From the NCBI GenBank assembly GCA_007570785.1, contig ML662449.1, forward strand, positions 11,086,822-11,150,821: DNA of 64,000 nucleotides. The letters run 5' to 3'. Positions 34,004 to 44,751 of the stretch are shown here, in pieces. A model generated the notes under the pieces. That model was not told where the DNA came from and searched no databases. It worked only from the letters and a program-made list of their open reading frames with translations. The DNA comes from Antilocapra americana (taxonomy: Eukaryota; Chordata; Mammalia; Artiodactyla; Antilocapridae). Within the stretch, counting starts at the first letter, position 1. Each line of letters starts with the position of its first letter. A program made the translations under genes and the position numbers.

Positions 34004-34236
34004 CTCACATATAGATATAGAGATCAAAATAGAGGTCACTAGTGGGGAGAGGAGGGAGGGACAACACAGGGATAGGAAAGTGGAAGATGCAAAATATTGA
34101 GTGTAAGATAGGCTCAAGGATGTATTGTACAACACAGGGAATATAGTCAATATTTTGTAATAACTGTTAATGGGAAGTATCCTTTTAAAATCACATAAAA
34201 ATGTTTTTTTAATTCTTTTAAAAGAAAGGGAAAAAT
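34004..34236 (+). mobile_element. L1 3' tail, second sense insertion
   Basis: 'gtaagataggctcaaggatgtattgtacaacacagggaatatagtc' and 'ttttgtaataactgttaatgg' are an L1 3' UTR type also seen at 56.5 kb. TSD gatatggtctatctt (33989-34003) versus gatatggtccatctt (34237-34251), 14 of 15 identical. Confidence 0.88.
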
Positions 34237-34251
34237 GATATGGTCCATCTT

Positions 34252-34455
34252 GGCAAGTGTTCCATAAGTACTTGAAAAGAATGTATAGTCTACTATTGTT
34301 ACGTGACATATTCTATAAATGTCAATTACAGCCTACTGTTTGATGGTTTGTTCAGGTCTTCTGTAGCCTCTCTGACCTCTGTCTACTGGTTCTATCAATT
34401 GCTGAGAGTGAGATGCTAAAGTCTTCCATTATTGAATATTTCTCTCCATCTTAGT
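34252..34455 (-). mobile_element. L1 LINE, antisense, part 3
   Basis: 'ggcaagtgttccataagtacttgaaaagaatgtatagtctactattgtt' and 'tctataaatgtcaattacagcctac' continue the antisense ORF2 5' part. Confidence 0.85.
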
Positions 34456-34459
34456 TCCA

Positions 34460-35050
34460 CCATCCATTTCTCTTTCTGGAACTTAATCCCTTGGGTGGCT
34501 CAGGCAGAGCAGTCACTCCTTTGAAGAGTTCTGGCATTTTAATCCAAGCCCCAAAACACTGGTGAAATGTGATTAAACCCATACCTGGGACTTGCTGGAG
34601 GTAGATGCCGGAAAAGATACAGCTACCTAACAAGGCTAGGCCAGGAAGCAGCAGATGAGTCAGGTGAGGCAAAGCAAAGTTAGAGCCAACCAAAAAGTTG
34701 TGAGTTGTGACCAGCCAAGTCAAGTAAGTTCTTAGCCAAGGTCTTAACCAACCAAGTCAGGAACCAGTCAAGAAGCTCAAGAAGTATCAGGACACAGGAA
34801 CCTAAGCAGGACTTGTGGGATCCCATTGAATTTCGTCTGAGCCTTGATGGCCTAGGACTACTCTGGAAGAGTCAAGGGACCCCTTTCTGCATCTACTTTT
34901 GGTTTTTAAGGTATCCATAGCTTCTAAAGCAATCCAAAGGGATGAATTGCTACTCGGACCATTCCCAGCATTAGCAATGGAATGATGGGGAAGGTGCATA
35001 TTGAGGTTTATTTCCTGGATATCCTAAAATCATATTCCAGCCCTAATGGA
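34460..35050. other. Unique DNA
   Basis: Nothing recognised apart from a local run of 'accaaccaagtca'-like phrases near 34690-34770 (short internal repetition of ccaagtca/caagtca). Confidence 0.4.
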
Positions 35051-35053
35051 TCC

Positions 35054-35238
35054 ATAGGGCTTCCCTGATAGCTCAGCTGGTAAAGAATCCGCCTGCAATG
35101 CAGGAAACCTGGGTTCTATCCCTAGGTTGGGAAGAGCCCCTGGAGAAGGAAAAGGCTACCCACTCCAGTATTCTGGCTTGGACTGTATAGTCCATGGGGT
35201 TGCAAAGGGTCAGACACAACTCTGTGACTTTCACTTTA
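35054..35238 (+). repeat. Bov-A SINE, monomer with Bov-A2-type tail
   Basis: Head 'gggcttccctgatagctcag', centre 'ggagaaggaaaaggctaccc', tail 'gactgtatagtccatggggttgc' and 'ctgtgactttcacttt'. The linker 'ctggagaattcc' before the tail is deleted. Confidence 0.92.
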
Positions 35239-35464
35239 TTGAATCTGTACATCTCATTACATCATTCTGGTCAGGGACCAGAAATAGGACAGAAATGCCT
35301 ATTTAAGAATCATTAGACAAGCTAACATCAAGGAAAGAGTCAGAGAAAAGGAGAGTCTTTGGGAAAGAGGATAAAATCTTCCACAATTTCAACTGGTGAA
35401 CACAATACCTAATAACCATGAACTATTTATCTCAAACTTTGAAGAGGGAGAAGACTGGCATTTC

Positions 35465-35482
35465 CTACAATTTACAACCTTA
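35465..35482 (-). repeat. L1 3' UTR, antisense, part 1
   Basis: Only the edge before the CHR SINE; it belongs to the host L1 that resumes at 35843. Confidence 0.4.
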
Positions 35483-35490
35483 ACCATTTT

Positions 35491-35842
35491 TTTTTTTAAT
35501 TTATTTAGCTATTTTTGGCTTCACTGATTGGGTCTTCATTGCTTCATGGGTCTTTCTCTAGTTGCGGCAAACCAGAGCTATTCTCTAGTTGCTGTGCACA
35601 GGCTGTTCACTGCATGGCTTCTCTTGCTGTGGAGCACAGGCTCTAGAGTGCTCAGGCTTCATAGTTGCGGCACGTGAGCTCAGCAGTTGCAGCTCCCAGG
35701 CTCTAGAGCACAGGCTCAATACCTGTGGTACACAGACTTAGTTGCTCCACAGCATGTGGGATCTTCCTAGGCCAGGGATTGAACCCAGGTCTCTTGCATT
35801 GGGAGGCAGATTCTTCATCACTGAGCCACTAGGGAAGCCCCG
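35491..35842 (-). repeat. CHR-type SINE, long form
   Basis: T-run on the left, then 'tatttttggcttcactgattgggtcttc', 'tctctagttgcggc', 'ggcttctcttgctgtggagc', 'gttgctccacagcatgtgggatcttc' and the tRNA-like head at the right (ggcttccctagtggctcag on the minus strand). Probable TSD accatttt at 35483-35490 and 35843-35850. Confidence 0.85.
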
Positions 35843-35850
35843 ACCATTTT

Positions 35851-35960
35851 CAAGTGTACAGTTCAGTGGCATAAGTACATTTACATTGTTTTGTAGCCAT
35901 CACTATTATCCATCTCTGCAACTTCATCATCTTCCAAACTGAAACTCTACACCCATTCAA
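35851..35960 (-). repeat. L1 3' UTR, antisense, part 2
   Basis: 'caagtgtacagttcagtggcataagtacatttacattgtt' and 'ccatcactattatccatctctgcaacttcatcatcttccaaactgaaactct' are a well-known antisense L1 3' region. Confidence 0.85.
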
Positions 35961-36141
35961 TGGGCTTCCCTTGTGGCTCAGCTGGTAAAGAATCTGCCTG
36001 CAATTCAGGAGGAGACCTGGGTTTGATCCCTGAGTAGGAAAGATCCACTGGATAAGGGAAAGTCTACCAACTCCAGTATTCTGGCCTGGAGAATCCCATG
36101 GATGTAGCAGAGAGTCAGACACAACTGAGCAACTTTCATTG
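35961..36141 (+). repeat. Bov-A SINE
   Basis: Head 'tgggcttcccttgtggctca', centre 'aactccagtattctggcctg', tail 'gagtcagacacaactgagca'. Perfect 11-bp TSD cacccattcaa at 35950-35960 and 36142-36152. Confidence 0.93.
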
Positions 36142-36152
36142 CACCCATTCAA

Positions 36153-36255
36153 CAATAACTCCCTAGTTTCCCCTCCCACAAGCTTCTAGCAACCACAATT
36201 CTACTTTCTTAGAAGATTCCCATTTTGACAGACTTACATATTTAACCTACCGATA
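36153..36255 (-). repeat. L1 3' UTR, antisense, part 3
   Basis: 'aataactccctagtttcccctccc' and 'ctagcaaccacaattctactttct' continue the host L1 exactly where the SINE interrupted it. Confidence 0.82.
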
Positions 36256-36259
36256 TTAT

Positions 36260-37404
36260 ATTATTTGACTGGAGATAATTGACAAAGCTGACAGTATTCT
36301 TAACCACACTGGAAAACTGCTAGCAACTCTCCTTTGACCAACATTCCAACCTATATGACAAGAAACCCAGTTCAAGACCCTGCCATTTTCCTGCAAGTCT
36401 GGGGAGGGATTTGTCCTTAAATGCAAAAAGACATTCTGCCTGCAATCTGGCCTGGAGCAGGACACTCCAAGTAAAGTAACATCATCCTGGAAAGAGCTGG
36501 AGGCAGAGGCCCTGGGGAGCTGCTCAGACACGGGAAACAACAGCCTGCCACACCTCACAGCCACTCCAAAGTCAGGCTCTTCCTGGCCTTCCCAAGGCAC
36601 CACCCATAGCTCCACTCTAGGCAAGCATAGGATTCCTGGCCTTACCACATTTTGCTCTCTGAGGCCTCAGAATTCCCCCTTTATGAGGCTTATGGATGGA
36701 TGTGCTGCCACGAGGAAGACCCGGGGCACCTTTACAACCCATCACATACCGCACATGTCCAAGGAAACATGAAACAGAATGCCCCCGCATGAGATGACTG
36801 AGTTATCACGTATTTTTTAGAGAAGGCACAAAGCCTACACTGAAATGAAGTGGAACCATGGCATTCGCAGAGAAAGCACCAATCCCACCATCAGCGACAG
36901 TCTAAGCACACAGAGGCTGAGCACTCTGCCTCATCACACCAAGACGCTCTGCAGCGACAGCGTGCTGCTGCAGTTCAGGACCGGGCCCCCACAGTAAAGC
37001 CGGGACTGTAATTACGATAATGACCTCCCACTGCTATTGTGTCTTTAATTAAGTCTTTATCAGTAGGCATTTGCCACTTAAACCTAACTCACTGTAACTA
37101 CGGCAGCGTATCATCTACATTTTCACAAAGAATTACTGAATCATATTTCTGTCACACAGATGAAAGGGAATATTTTCGTTCAAGTGCCATTTGCAGACAA
37201 CTGCATAAAGAAGAATCAAGCTGTCCTTTAGCAGCCCTCCCTCACAAGTGAAACTCAGCGGAGAGAGGCCGAGGGGCTTTGTGTATGCGTGCTTTGGTTG
37301 CGCCAGTTTATTTTTAGCGCGACTCCACTCCCCGTCTACATAAACTACAGGGGGGAAATGACACCAAATTAATAACACACTTGATTACATAAACTGTCTG
37401 GACG
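36260..37404. other. Repeat-free block with candidate noncoding element
   Basis: No repeat seen. From 36.9 to 37.38 kb the sequence mixes CpG-bearing words with homeodomain-type AT cores (ctgtaattacgataatg, tctttaattaagtc, aattaataacac). This looks more like regulatory DNA than decayed transposon, but no function is shown. Confidence 0.4.
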
Positions 37405-37512
37405 TGGAAAGGGCTGAGACGCTCACAGGAGGCCCAGAGACGCTGAGTGAGTTGTCCCAAGTCACACAGTGGGCGATTGACCGAAGCAGCTCCACAGCGC
37501 AAACCTCCCAGC
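37405..37512 (-). repeat. MIR fragment
   Basis: 'gacgctgagtgagttgtcccaagtcacacagtgggcgattgacc' matches the antisense MIR core (GAGGTTAAGTGACTTGCCCAAGGTCACACAG). Confidence 0.65.
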
Positions 37513-37514
37513 AG

Positions 37515-39280
37515 CTAGATGCTCTTCCCAGGGGCCATGAGACCACCCGCGGAGCTGGAAAAACCCGTTTTACCCAGCAAGGCGCACCCGAAGTACCCTG
37601 GGCCTAAAGAGACAGCATTCCAGATTCAAGTTTCCAGTCGTAATCACTTCCTTACGTCAGCACGAGAGCGAGTGCTCAGATGGCTTTTTGGCAGAGCCCA
37701 GCCCAGTGGGCCCAACAACCTCGTCAGAAAAAGCCGCTCCAGTTCAAGGCCTTGCCATGGGTTTTAGCCAGGACCTCAACCTGCAGAGCTTGCTTCTTGG
37801 TGAAAGAAACCTGAGCAGATATGTTGGCCCTCACTCCTCTAAGAGTACTTGGTTCACTGGGGACCCAGGGAGAGCCGCCCCCGCCCACCCCACCACCTCA
37901 CCCCACTCACCAACAAGTCTGACTGCTCAGGCCTCTGTACCAAGGGGCCTGGCTGTGGTGGTATTATTGTTTGTGCTTTTGCCCATCACAGCAAACCCTT
38001 TTGGCTTTAAAAAGCTGCTCCTCCAAAGAGCATAAATCCTTCCAGAGTTGGGGAAGTGCATTCACATCATGGAGGTGGGTGCTGAGGGGACAGCGCAGCC
38101 CCAACCCCTGAACAAAAGGAAGGAGAAGAGGAGTCCAGGGGAGCAAGGCTGGAAGGTCCCTGGGGTCTGAGGGCCCCACTGTGGCAAGAGCCCCAGGGTA
38201 TACAGTGGCTCCGCAGTGCCGCAGTGGGTACCAGAGGTGCTGGCGACGTTCTGCTTCTTTATCCAAGGGGTTCTGACCAGTTGGGGAGAGGCAAGGTGGC
38301 CACCAACTGCCACCTTTTCCAGTGTCATCTTGGGCCACCGTGGCTCCTCTGTCTCCTTTTGTTTCTAATTTTATTTTTAACAACAGAAAGGCTTTAGCTG
38401 GAAACAGAAGAACTGAACACGAGAGCAAATCATAAAGTGAGGGTGGAATTCAGTGGGGGATGGATTCCATTCAATTTTCTTCCACATATTTGCACCCACT
38501 GGGGAGCGTCTCACATTTTCTCACTTTGGCAAGGGAAGCCTGCTGCAAAGGCGCGACCCAGCTTAGGGGTGGCCCCTGCTGCTGGCTTGCTTCTGCTTAT
38601 GTACTACCCCCAGGGAGGGAGCCAGGCCCACAGAATGAGCAGAGTACCCCTTCAGAGAAGAAGTCCAAATTGTGGCCAGGGGCCAGCAGGCGCCTCTTTG
38701 CTTTGCTTGTCCTGTCTGGGCTCACCAATGACTGGGGACTGCTCCTATTGGAGGGTCAGTCCAGGATGCCGCACGCAGTTAAAGGTGCTTCTTGGCCGGT
38801 GCCACAGGGCTCTGAGCACGGTGGGTCTGTGTGGGTGATGATCACTGCCCCTGCCGTCGGCCCACACCCAGCCTCTTCATCCCTGTCTGCTCTTTCACGG
38901 GGAGCTTAGGCTGATGATTGTTCCACTAATGCTCTCAGCTGCTACCTTTTTATCTGACAAAGGACTCAGCCAAGTGATGAAAGACATAAGCCAAAATCTA
39001 CTCTATGCCTCGTCATACAAATACTTGGCTTTCCTGGGGCAAGACACCTTCTAGGGATGGACTTGTTTCTGGGTTCTTTACCACTCCCTCCTGTAGATGT
39101 TAGGATGTTTCTCTGGGTAAATGCCAAGAGCCTCCCTGGAGGGTGAAAGAAATGTCAGAAGAACAGCTTCTATCAGATAACCTGAAATTATCATCTGCCT
39201 AAAGAATGCATTCACTAGGAACAATCTCTCTAAGGCATTATTTTCACCAAACAAGGTCCCCAAACAGGAAGCTGAGCCCA
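37515..39280. other. Unique DNA, comparatively G+C-rich
   Basis: No repeat recognised. Frames of 115-154 codons (37688-38035 plus, 37964-38428 minus, 38437-38838 and 38460-38909 plus) overlap each other in different frames and strands, as expected of G+C-rich DNA with few stops. A noncoding RNA exon cannot be excluded. Confidence 0.45.
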
Positions 39281-39284
39281 AAGC

Positions 39285-39340
39285 ACTTCATAAATATTTG
39301 CTGAATATAAATGAATGATGCATGCATAAATGAATAAATG
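39285..39340 (+). repeat. L2 3' terminus
   Basis: 'cataaatatttgctgaatataaatgaatgatgc' plus TGAATAAA-like units is the L2 end. Confidence 0.5.
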
Positions 39341-39547
39341 AATTTTTCTCTAGAGAGACACCCGAGCTCCTTTTCTATTCCTCTACCTCTTCTTTTGCCA
39401 AGCATCGTGTTATTGATGACTTACATTAATCCATGTACTACTTTCCACGTGGAAGGTGAAGATACAAATGGAGAAGATGAGAGAAATAATGGTTGTTACC
39501 ATGGAGGAAAAATAAGGATAGGAAAAATGAGATAAAGCTAGAGATAA

Positions 39548-39742
39548 GGTTAGTTTAGAATACCTGTCCTCAACCTTGTCTGTGCATTAAAGCCCCCCTC
39601 ATTAGAGAAGCTTTAAAACGTTCTAATGCCAGAGTCCCACTCCCAGAGATCCTGATTTGATTGGTATAGGATGTGACCTGGCCATCAGGATTTTTTTTAA
39701 GCAACCCAGGCTACTTACAGCCAAGTTTGAGAAACTCTGATT
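39548..39742 (+). repeat. MER5A MITE, near full length
   Basis: 'tcctcaaccttgtctgtgcattaaa', 'ccagagtcccactcccagagatcctgattt', 'tggccatcaggattttttttaagcaaccc' and the end 'aagtttgagaaactctga'. Confidence 0.78.
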
Positions 39743-39984
39743 TATAACACAACTGCCCTAATGCTCTGCATAGTAGCTACAGGAGACTAACAAATTGGAC
39801 TCTGAGTCTCCTAGCAGCCAAGGTGAAAAGGGGGAAACACCATCTGTTGCATTATCCAGTGTCCATAGAAGAAAATCAAACTGCTTGTTTAAAAGTACAG
39901 TTAATCCTGAGACCAGAAAGAGATTTGTCTTCATGAAAAGACATGGAATGAAGCAAGTAATAACATCTCAATAGTTTACCTATG
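39743..39984. other. Unique DNA
   Basis: Nothing recognised. Confidence 0.35.
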
Positions 39985-39989
39985 ATACT

Positions 39990-40060
39990 CAATCAGTAAA
40001 TATTTATTGAGCACCTACTAGGAGACCAAGTCTGTTCCAGATCCCTAGAGACAAAGGATT
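39990..40060 (+). repeat. L2-type fragment
   Basis: 'cagtaaatatttattgagcacctactagg' then 'gttccagatccctagagacaa' resembles a common L2 segment. Confidence 0.45.
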
Positions 40061-40077
40061 GCCAGATTTGAAAGCTT

Positions 40078-40265
40078 CTGTTTAATGACAATTAACAGCG
40101 ATTACTATTGAGTGCTGTTCTGTGCTAAGTATTTTACAACCATTGCATCATTTAATCCTCACAACCACCTGAGGAGGAGGTGAGCATTTCACACCTGATA
40201 CAAAATGAAGGATCTGAGAGGACAATCAACTGGCCTAACATGGCCTACCCAGTAAGTGGCTCAAG
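40078..40265 (-). repeat. MIR SINE
   Basis: 'gtgctaagtattttacaaccattgcatcatttaatcctcacaaccacctg' followed by 'aaaatgaaggatctgagaggacaatcaactggcc' and 'cccagtaagtggctcaag'. Confidence 0.85.
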
Positions 40266-40289
40266 CACTGCTAAAATTACAGATGAATT

Positions 40290-40760
40290 TATCTTTTGCC
40301 CCAACAATGGTAATTCTGTAGGCATACCCGCATACATAGGACATATATACCAGGCAGTTCCTCATGGCATTATTTATTTCTAAGAGCAGTAGCCTAGAAA
40401 CAATGCAATAGTGTGCTAGTTGAATAAAGTATGGTATATCCATGCAGTGGAATACCGGCAGCTGTAAAAATGAGGAAGTTCATTTTGTACATTTAGTACA
40501 TTCTAATACTGAAAATGAGAAAAACAAGGTTCAAGATGGTAGATATAGTAATGTTCTTTGGGGATAAGAAAGGAAGGGAAATAATAATATATATTCAAAT
40601 TTGCTTATATTTTCATTAAAAACCCACCAGAAGGAATAATAAGAATCTAATAACAAAGGTTACCTGTAAGTGTCAGAGAAGAGGCAAGCAAAGTGAGCAG
40701 GGGCAGAAGAGAAGAAGACACTAGCACGTACATTTTTATATTTTTTAAGTGTTTACACTT
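40290..40760 (+). repeat. Old L1-type LINE fragment
   Basis: 'gttgaataaagtatggtatatccatgcagtggaatacc...cagctgtaaaaatgagg' is a diagnostic L1 ORF2-end/3' UTR block. Remainder strongly diverged; right edge uncertain. Confidence 0.62.
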
Positions 40761-40792
40761 GTAAAAGTATTACACATTCAAGGGACAAAATA

Positions 40793-40796
<4 letters not shown>

Positions 40797-40843
<47 letters not shown>

Positions 40844-40853
40844 NNNNNNNNNN

Positions 40854-40900
<47 letters not shown>
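40797..40900. repeat. (TA)n microsatellite containing an assembly gap
   Basis: Pure TA on both sides of ten N bases at 40844-40853. The N-run is a placeholder, so true length is unknown. The minus-strand YIYIY frame across it is an artefact. Confidence 0.98.
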
Positions 40901-40903
<3 letters not shown>

Positions 40904-40904
40904 A

Positions 40905-42230
40905 AAGACAACATAATGAAGAAAATAATTAAAAAGAGAACTAAAGTGTGAGTGCAAAAGTCCCTGAATTTCAACCCAAGTCTACTCACTCTCAAGGCCA
41001 TACTCTTGACACTGTGATGTCAAGCAACTTACCTGCTGTGAGCAGCCAGCAGGGCTGACCCCTGCTGGCAGAGACGCTGCTCCTGCTCTCAGATCTCTCT
41101 CCCTTAAAGTGGTTCAGCATACGAACCGTCCCGAGCAGCAGTCTGTCCAGGCTTTTTAAAATTCTCTGCTAAAACAGAGAATCAGGTAATGGAGTTAGAG
41201 TAGGAGGCTGTCTTTGAAGAGGTAAGCCCCAACAAAGATGAGCTGAGTGGGTTTAAATTTATGGCCCTTAGTAATCCAGATCTTTAGAGTTCATTTGTTT
41301 AGGGTAAGTCGTGTGCTATAAGCCATCCTGGTAACGAATAATAATATGTTCCAAACCCATTGTCCCTGTTGGCCTGGATTATGGCCATGCTTTGGCCTAG
41401 ATGAAGGGCTGCTTCTGCTAACAGAGAAAGAATGCTGTTCTACGTGGAAGAGAACATTCAAACAAAGTCTAGAATTTTACAGACTATCTCCACTGATTTG
41501 GAATGGAACATCTTTAGAAAAAAAAAAATGGAGAAGGCGAAGAAGAAAGAGGAGAAGGAGAGGAAGAGGGAGATGAGAAGAAGTAAAAAGAGGACAAAGA
41601 AGATGAGCAGAAGGAGGAGGAAGAAAAGGAGGTAATTTTTTACCCTCAATGTATTTTTTCAAGTTTGAAATCATCCCAAAGCTGCCTGAGAAAATAGAAA
41701 AGTCATTTTCAGCATCTTAGGTACCAATGGTAGAGTTGTCCCAGACAGTACAGCAGATCTGAAGTTGTGTAAATTCCCTAATTGCCCACATGCTGTAGAT
41801 GTTCAGGACATGATGGGTGGCCTTGACAGGACAGGTGCTCTTCCCAAGGTAATACCCCCTGCCTTGTAGTGGATCTTGCCTTAGCCTAAATGTTCTCCCT
41901 ATTTTTTTCTTGGAGTGTAGGAGAGATGAATCAGTCAATGTCCCCTTTTCTCCTGAACCCAGACCCACCACTTTTACTTTGCTTCCAAGAAACTGAAGCC
42001 CTCTACCTGAGATTTGTAGGCTCTTTACGTGTGGATGGAGAAAAGGAATTATTTCAGGTAGAATTCATGAATACAGATTGACCATACATTGGACTTTTAA
42101 CTCAATTATGTAGAACCAAGGTCTGTTTGCATCAAGATTATGGAATGAGAGACTATTGTAGTTAGCATTCTCTGAATCTCCCCTTTCTGGACCCATTCCC
42201 CCTCTTTCTGTTAATCTGATAATACCTACT
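40905..42230. other. Unique DNA with a polypurine tract
   Basis: Nothing else recognised. The Lys/Arg-rich plus frames (41346-41576, 41432-41635) are readings of the purine tract. Confidence 0.45.
41517..41633 (+). repeat. Polypurine (GAA/GGA) tract
   Basis: About 115 bases almost entirely A and G on the plus strand, with only a few pyrimidine interruptions. Capable in principle of triplex formation where mirror symmetry is good. Confidence 0.88.
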
Positions 42231-42234
42231 TCCA

Positions 42235-42470
42235 TCCAGTTACAACATGGGTACCTATTGTGTGCTGCTTCCATCGTGTCAAAAATATTATGGGGACTGG
42301 AGAAGGAGAGCAAACACCTCAAGAGGTCATTCCAACAAATATGGTGAGTTCTACACTAGAGGTGTTCAGGATATGCGAGGAGAGCTCAGACTCTGGGGGG
42401 ATCAGTGAGGCTTCCTGGAGGAACTGATATTTGAGCCTATGTATGGAAGCTGCAGAGGAATAACAAAGCA
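42235..42470 (+). repeat. L2 LINE fragment
   Basis: 'gtacctattgtgtgctgctt' and 'gaggcttcctggaggaactgatatttgagcctatg' follow the L2 3' region. Confidence 0.55.
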
Positions 42471-42474
42471 TTAG

Positions 42475-43080
42475 ATTCAAGTTCAAGCCTCTGTACTTCA
42501 AAATGTCACCTGTACTAGGTGGCTTTAGACCATTCCCAGTCCTCATCAATTTACCTGTTCTGTAGGTTTACCTGCCATTTTCTCAGAACCCAGATCTCTG
42601 CTAAGACATGTATTCACATGATTTGCGGTAGAGTATTTCCAACTATTGGAAGCTTCTGTTCTACCACCTCCAAATAGCACTTAGATATATTTTTAAAAGC
42701 CCTTAATTCCCTATCCTACCCAAGCTGAAGGTCCTTTTGCCTAGAGGAACTTTCTAGCACACCTCCTTTACCATCCTATATATAGATTGTATCCTGTATA
42801 TCAGATACTATGGTGGAATACATTTATAAAGACTGAAACCATTAACTAGCCCCTTTTAAACAGGATTCTATGAAAGTAAATCCTGTAATGTTTGGCCCTC
42901 CCCTCACCTGCCACCCCTAATTACAAAGCTTCCCGCACACAGGGATCTCCCTTTTGACCTCAATAATAGATCCATGCCTGGACCAGGATCAAAGCACCAT
43001 ACAGGAGGGGCAGAGTCTAATCCAGGAAGGCTGTCTTCTCCTGCTCCACCGCCTTCTGGTCACAACTCTACGGTAGCCCT
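42475..43080. other. Unique DNA
   Basis: Nothing recognised. Confidence 0.4.
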
Positions 43081-43083
43081 CCT

Positions 43084-43425
43084 CAATTCAGTTCAGTCTC
43101 TCAGTCATGTCCAGATCTTTGCCACCCCATGGACTGCAGCACGCCAGGCTTCCCTGTCCATCCCCAACTCCTGGAGCTTGCTCAAACTGATGTCCGTTGA
43201 GTTGGTGATGCCATCCAACCATCTCATCCTCTGTCATCCCCTTCTCTTCCTGCCTTCAATCTTTCCCAGGAGAAGGGTCTTTTTCAATGAGCCAGTTCTC
43301 ATCAGGTGGCCAGAGTATTGGAGCTTCAGCTTCAGCATCAGTCCTTCCAATGAATATTTAGGACTGATTTCCTCTAGGACTGACTGGTTTGATCTCCTTT
43401 TAGCCCAAGGGACCCTCAAGCCCCC
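43084..43425 (-). mobile_element. BovB LINE 3' end
   Basis: Antisense, from 'caattcagttcagtctctcag' through 'atccaaccatctcatcctctg' and 'cttcaatctttcccaggaga' to 'ttagcccaagggaccctcaag'. Minus strand encodes the C-terminal block SNQSVLEEISPKYSLEGLM. About 340 bp, 5'-truncated. Confidence 0.93.
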
Positions 43426-43514
43426 ATCAGCATGTAACAACAAAAGCTGATGTATCCTCACTGTCCAGATCACATTGGGGGGGTGGGTATTAAACATTTT
43501 GCTGCATCAGACCA

Positions 43515-43665
43515 TTTCAGTCTCACAACAAGCCTATGAGGCAGGTCCTGTCATTAGCTTTCTCTGTAGAACAGAGCAGTATGGTAATTTGTTCAAGGGC
43601 ACCATTAGAGCAAGTGGATGAGAATCAAACCCAGGGAGTCTGACTCTCTGGCACATACATCAGAT
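43515..43665 (-). repeat. MIR SINE
   Basis: 'tcacaacaagcctatgaggcagg', 'aatttgttcaagggcacca' and 'gaatcaaacccagggagtctgactc' match antisense MIR. Confidence 0.78.
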
Positions 43666-43689
43666 ATATCTCAACCACTCATAGTGAGG

Positions 43690-43920
43690 AGAAATGGAGA
43701 CTTCAGGGCGCCAGATCTGGGTTTGAATCTCTGCTTCACCACTTGTTTATTTGATCAACACTGGGCAATTTATCCCCTCCAATCCTCAATTTTCTCATCT
43801 GCAAAATGGGACCAGTAACTGAATCTACTTGATAGGGTTGTAGAGAGTAAATGATGCTGTCCTAGATAAAGAGCATTTGTCATGGGGCCTGGCATTTTGT
43901 GGATGTTCAGGAATGTTATC
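43690..43920 (+). repeat. MIR SINE
   Basis: 'gggtttgaatctctgcttcaccact', 'cctcaattttctcatctgcaaaatggg', 'gatagggttgtagagagtaaatga' and 'catggggcctggca'. Head to head with the antisense MIR just upstream. Confidence 0.85.
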
Positions 43921-43924
43921 TACA

Positions 43925-44750
43925 CCTGTAATTACATATTCACAAGCCTGTGTATCCCCTCCCCCAGGGTCGTTGAAGGCAAGGATAGGGATTATTGGTA
44001 TCTTTCTCACCAGATGTGCCTGATAAAGCGTATACCATGTAACAGGCACTTGGAAAGTGTTTGTTGAATGGATGGTTGAAAAACTAGTTTTCACTGCTGT
44101 TTCAAATGATTGAGTAAGAACTTCCTCTATTTTGACACAAAATAGCCTCTTCTTTTTAAATTCTATTCCTTAACATTCAGAAATAAATTATGAAGTGTCT
44201 AAAGAGATCATTTTAAATTCTTAAATTGTCAGAGTTGTACAATTTTTTTCCCTATAGAATATGAAAAGTCAGCCTCCCTTCACTCTCCCAAACCTCCTTT
44301 GGCTCTTGCATTTCGGGAAGTCCTCACTTTCACAAGTATAAGGATGGAAACACAAAATAACAATCCCCAGGTTGGGGAGGGGGCTAGATCTTCCACTTTG
44401 TAAAAACATTTCTAGTTTCTTGAAATGCCAATGATCCCTTGAAACTTCATTCCCTCCTAGAGAAATTCAAGAAAAATTTAGCTTGCCTGGTGTGTTTTAT
44501 GAGGACTTTCCTTTTATAAAGTGAAGCCTGTGTTCCTTGAACTCAGGCAGTTACTTGCTCAGCATCACCCATCCTTTCATAGCTTATGTGCTCCCCTCTT
44601 CGAACTGAAGAGCACACACTTCATGCCCAACATGCCAAGCTCTGCTGACAGCCAATATCACTTGCCTGACACAAAATCTTCCCACAGCCTGTCCCTATTG
44701 TTGGACCCACTGGGCTAACTGAACATTCAGCAGACATCCTGCACAGACGG
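43925..44750. other. Unique DNA
   Basis: Mostly unrecognised. 44020-44085 ('gtaacaggcacttggaaagtgtttgttgaatgg') looks like an L2/MIR-type 3' end. Confidence 0.4.
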
Positions 44751-44751
44751 T

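Noticed and set aside
37688..38909. Series of 115-154-codon frames on both strands
   Set aside because: Overlapping in several frames and strands in locally G+C-rich DNA; no recognisable product.
40753..41001. Tyr-Ile repeat 'protein' across the (TA)n tract
   Set aside because: Translation of a dinucleotide repeat interrupted by ten N bases.
41346..41674. Lys/Arg-rich (plus) and Leu/Phe-rich (minus) frames
   Set aside because: Readings of the polypurine tract and its complement; no gene context.
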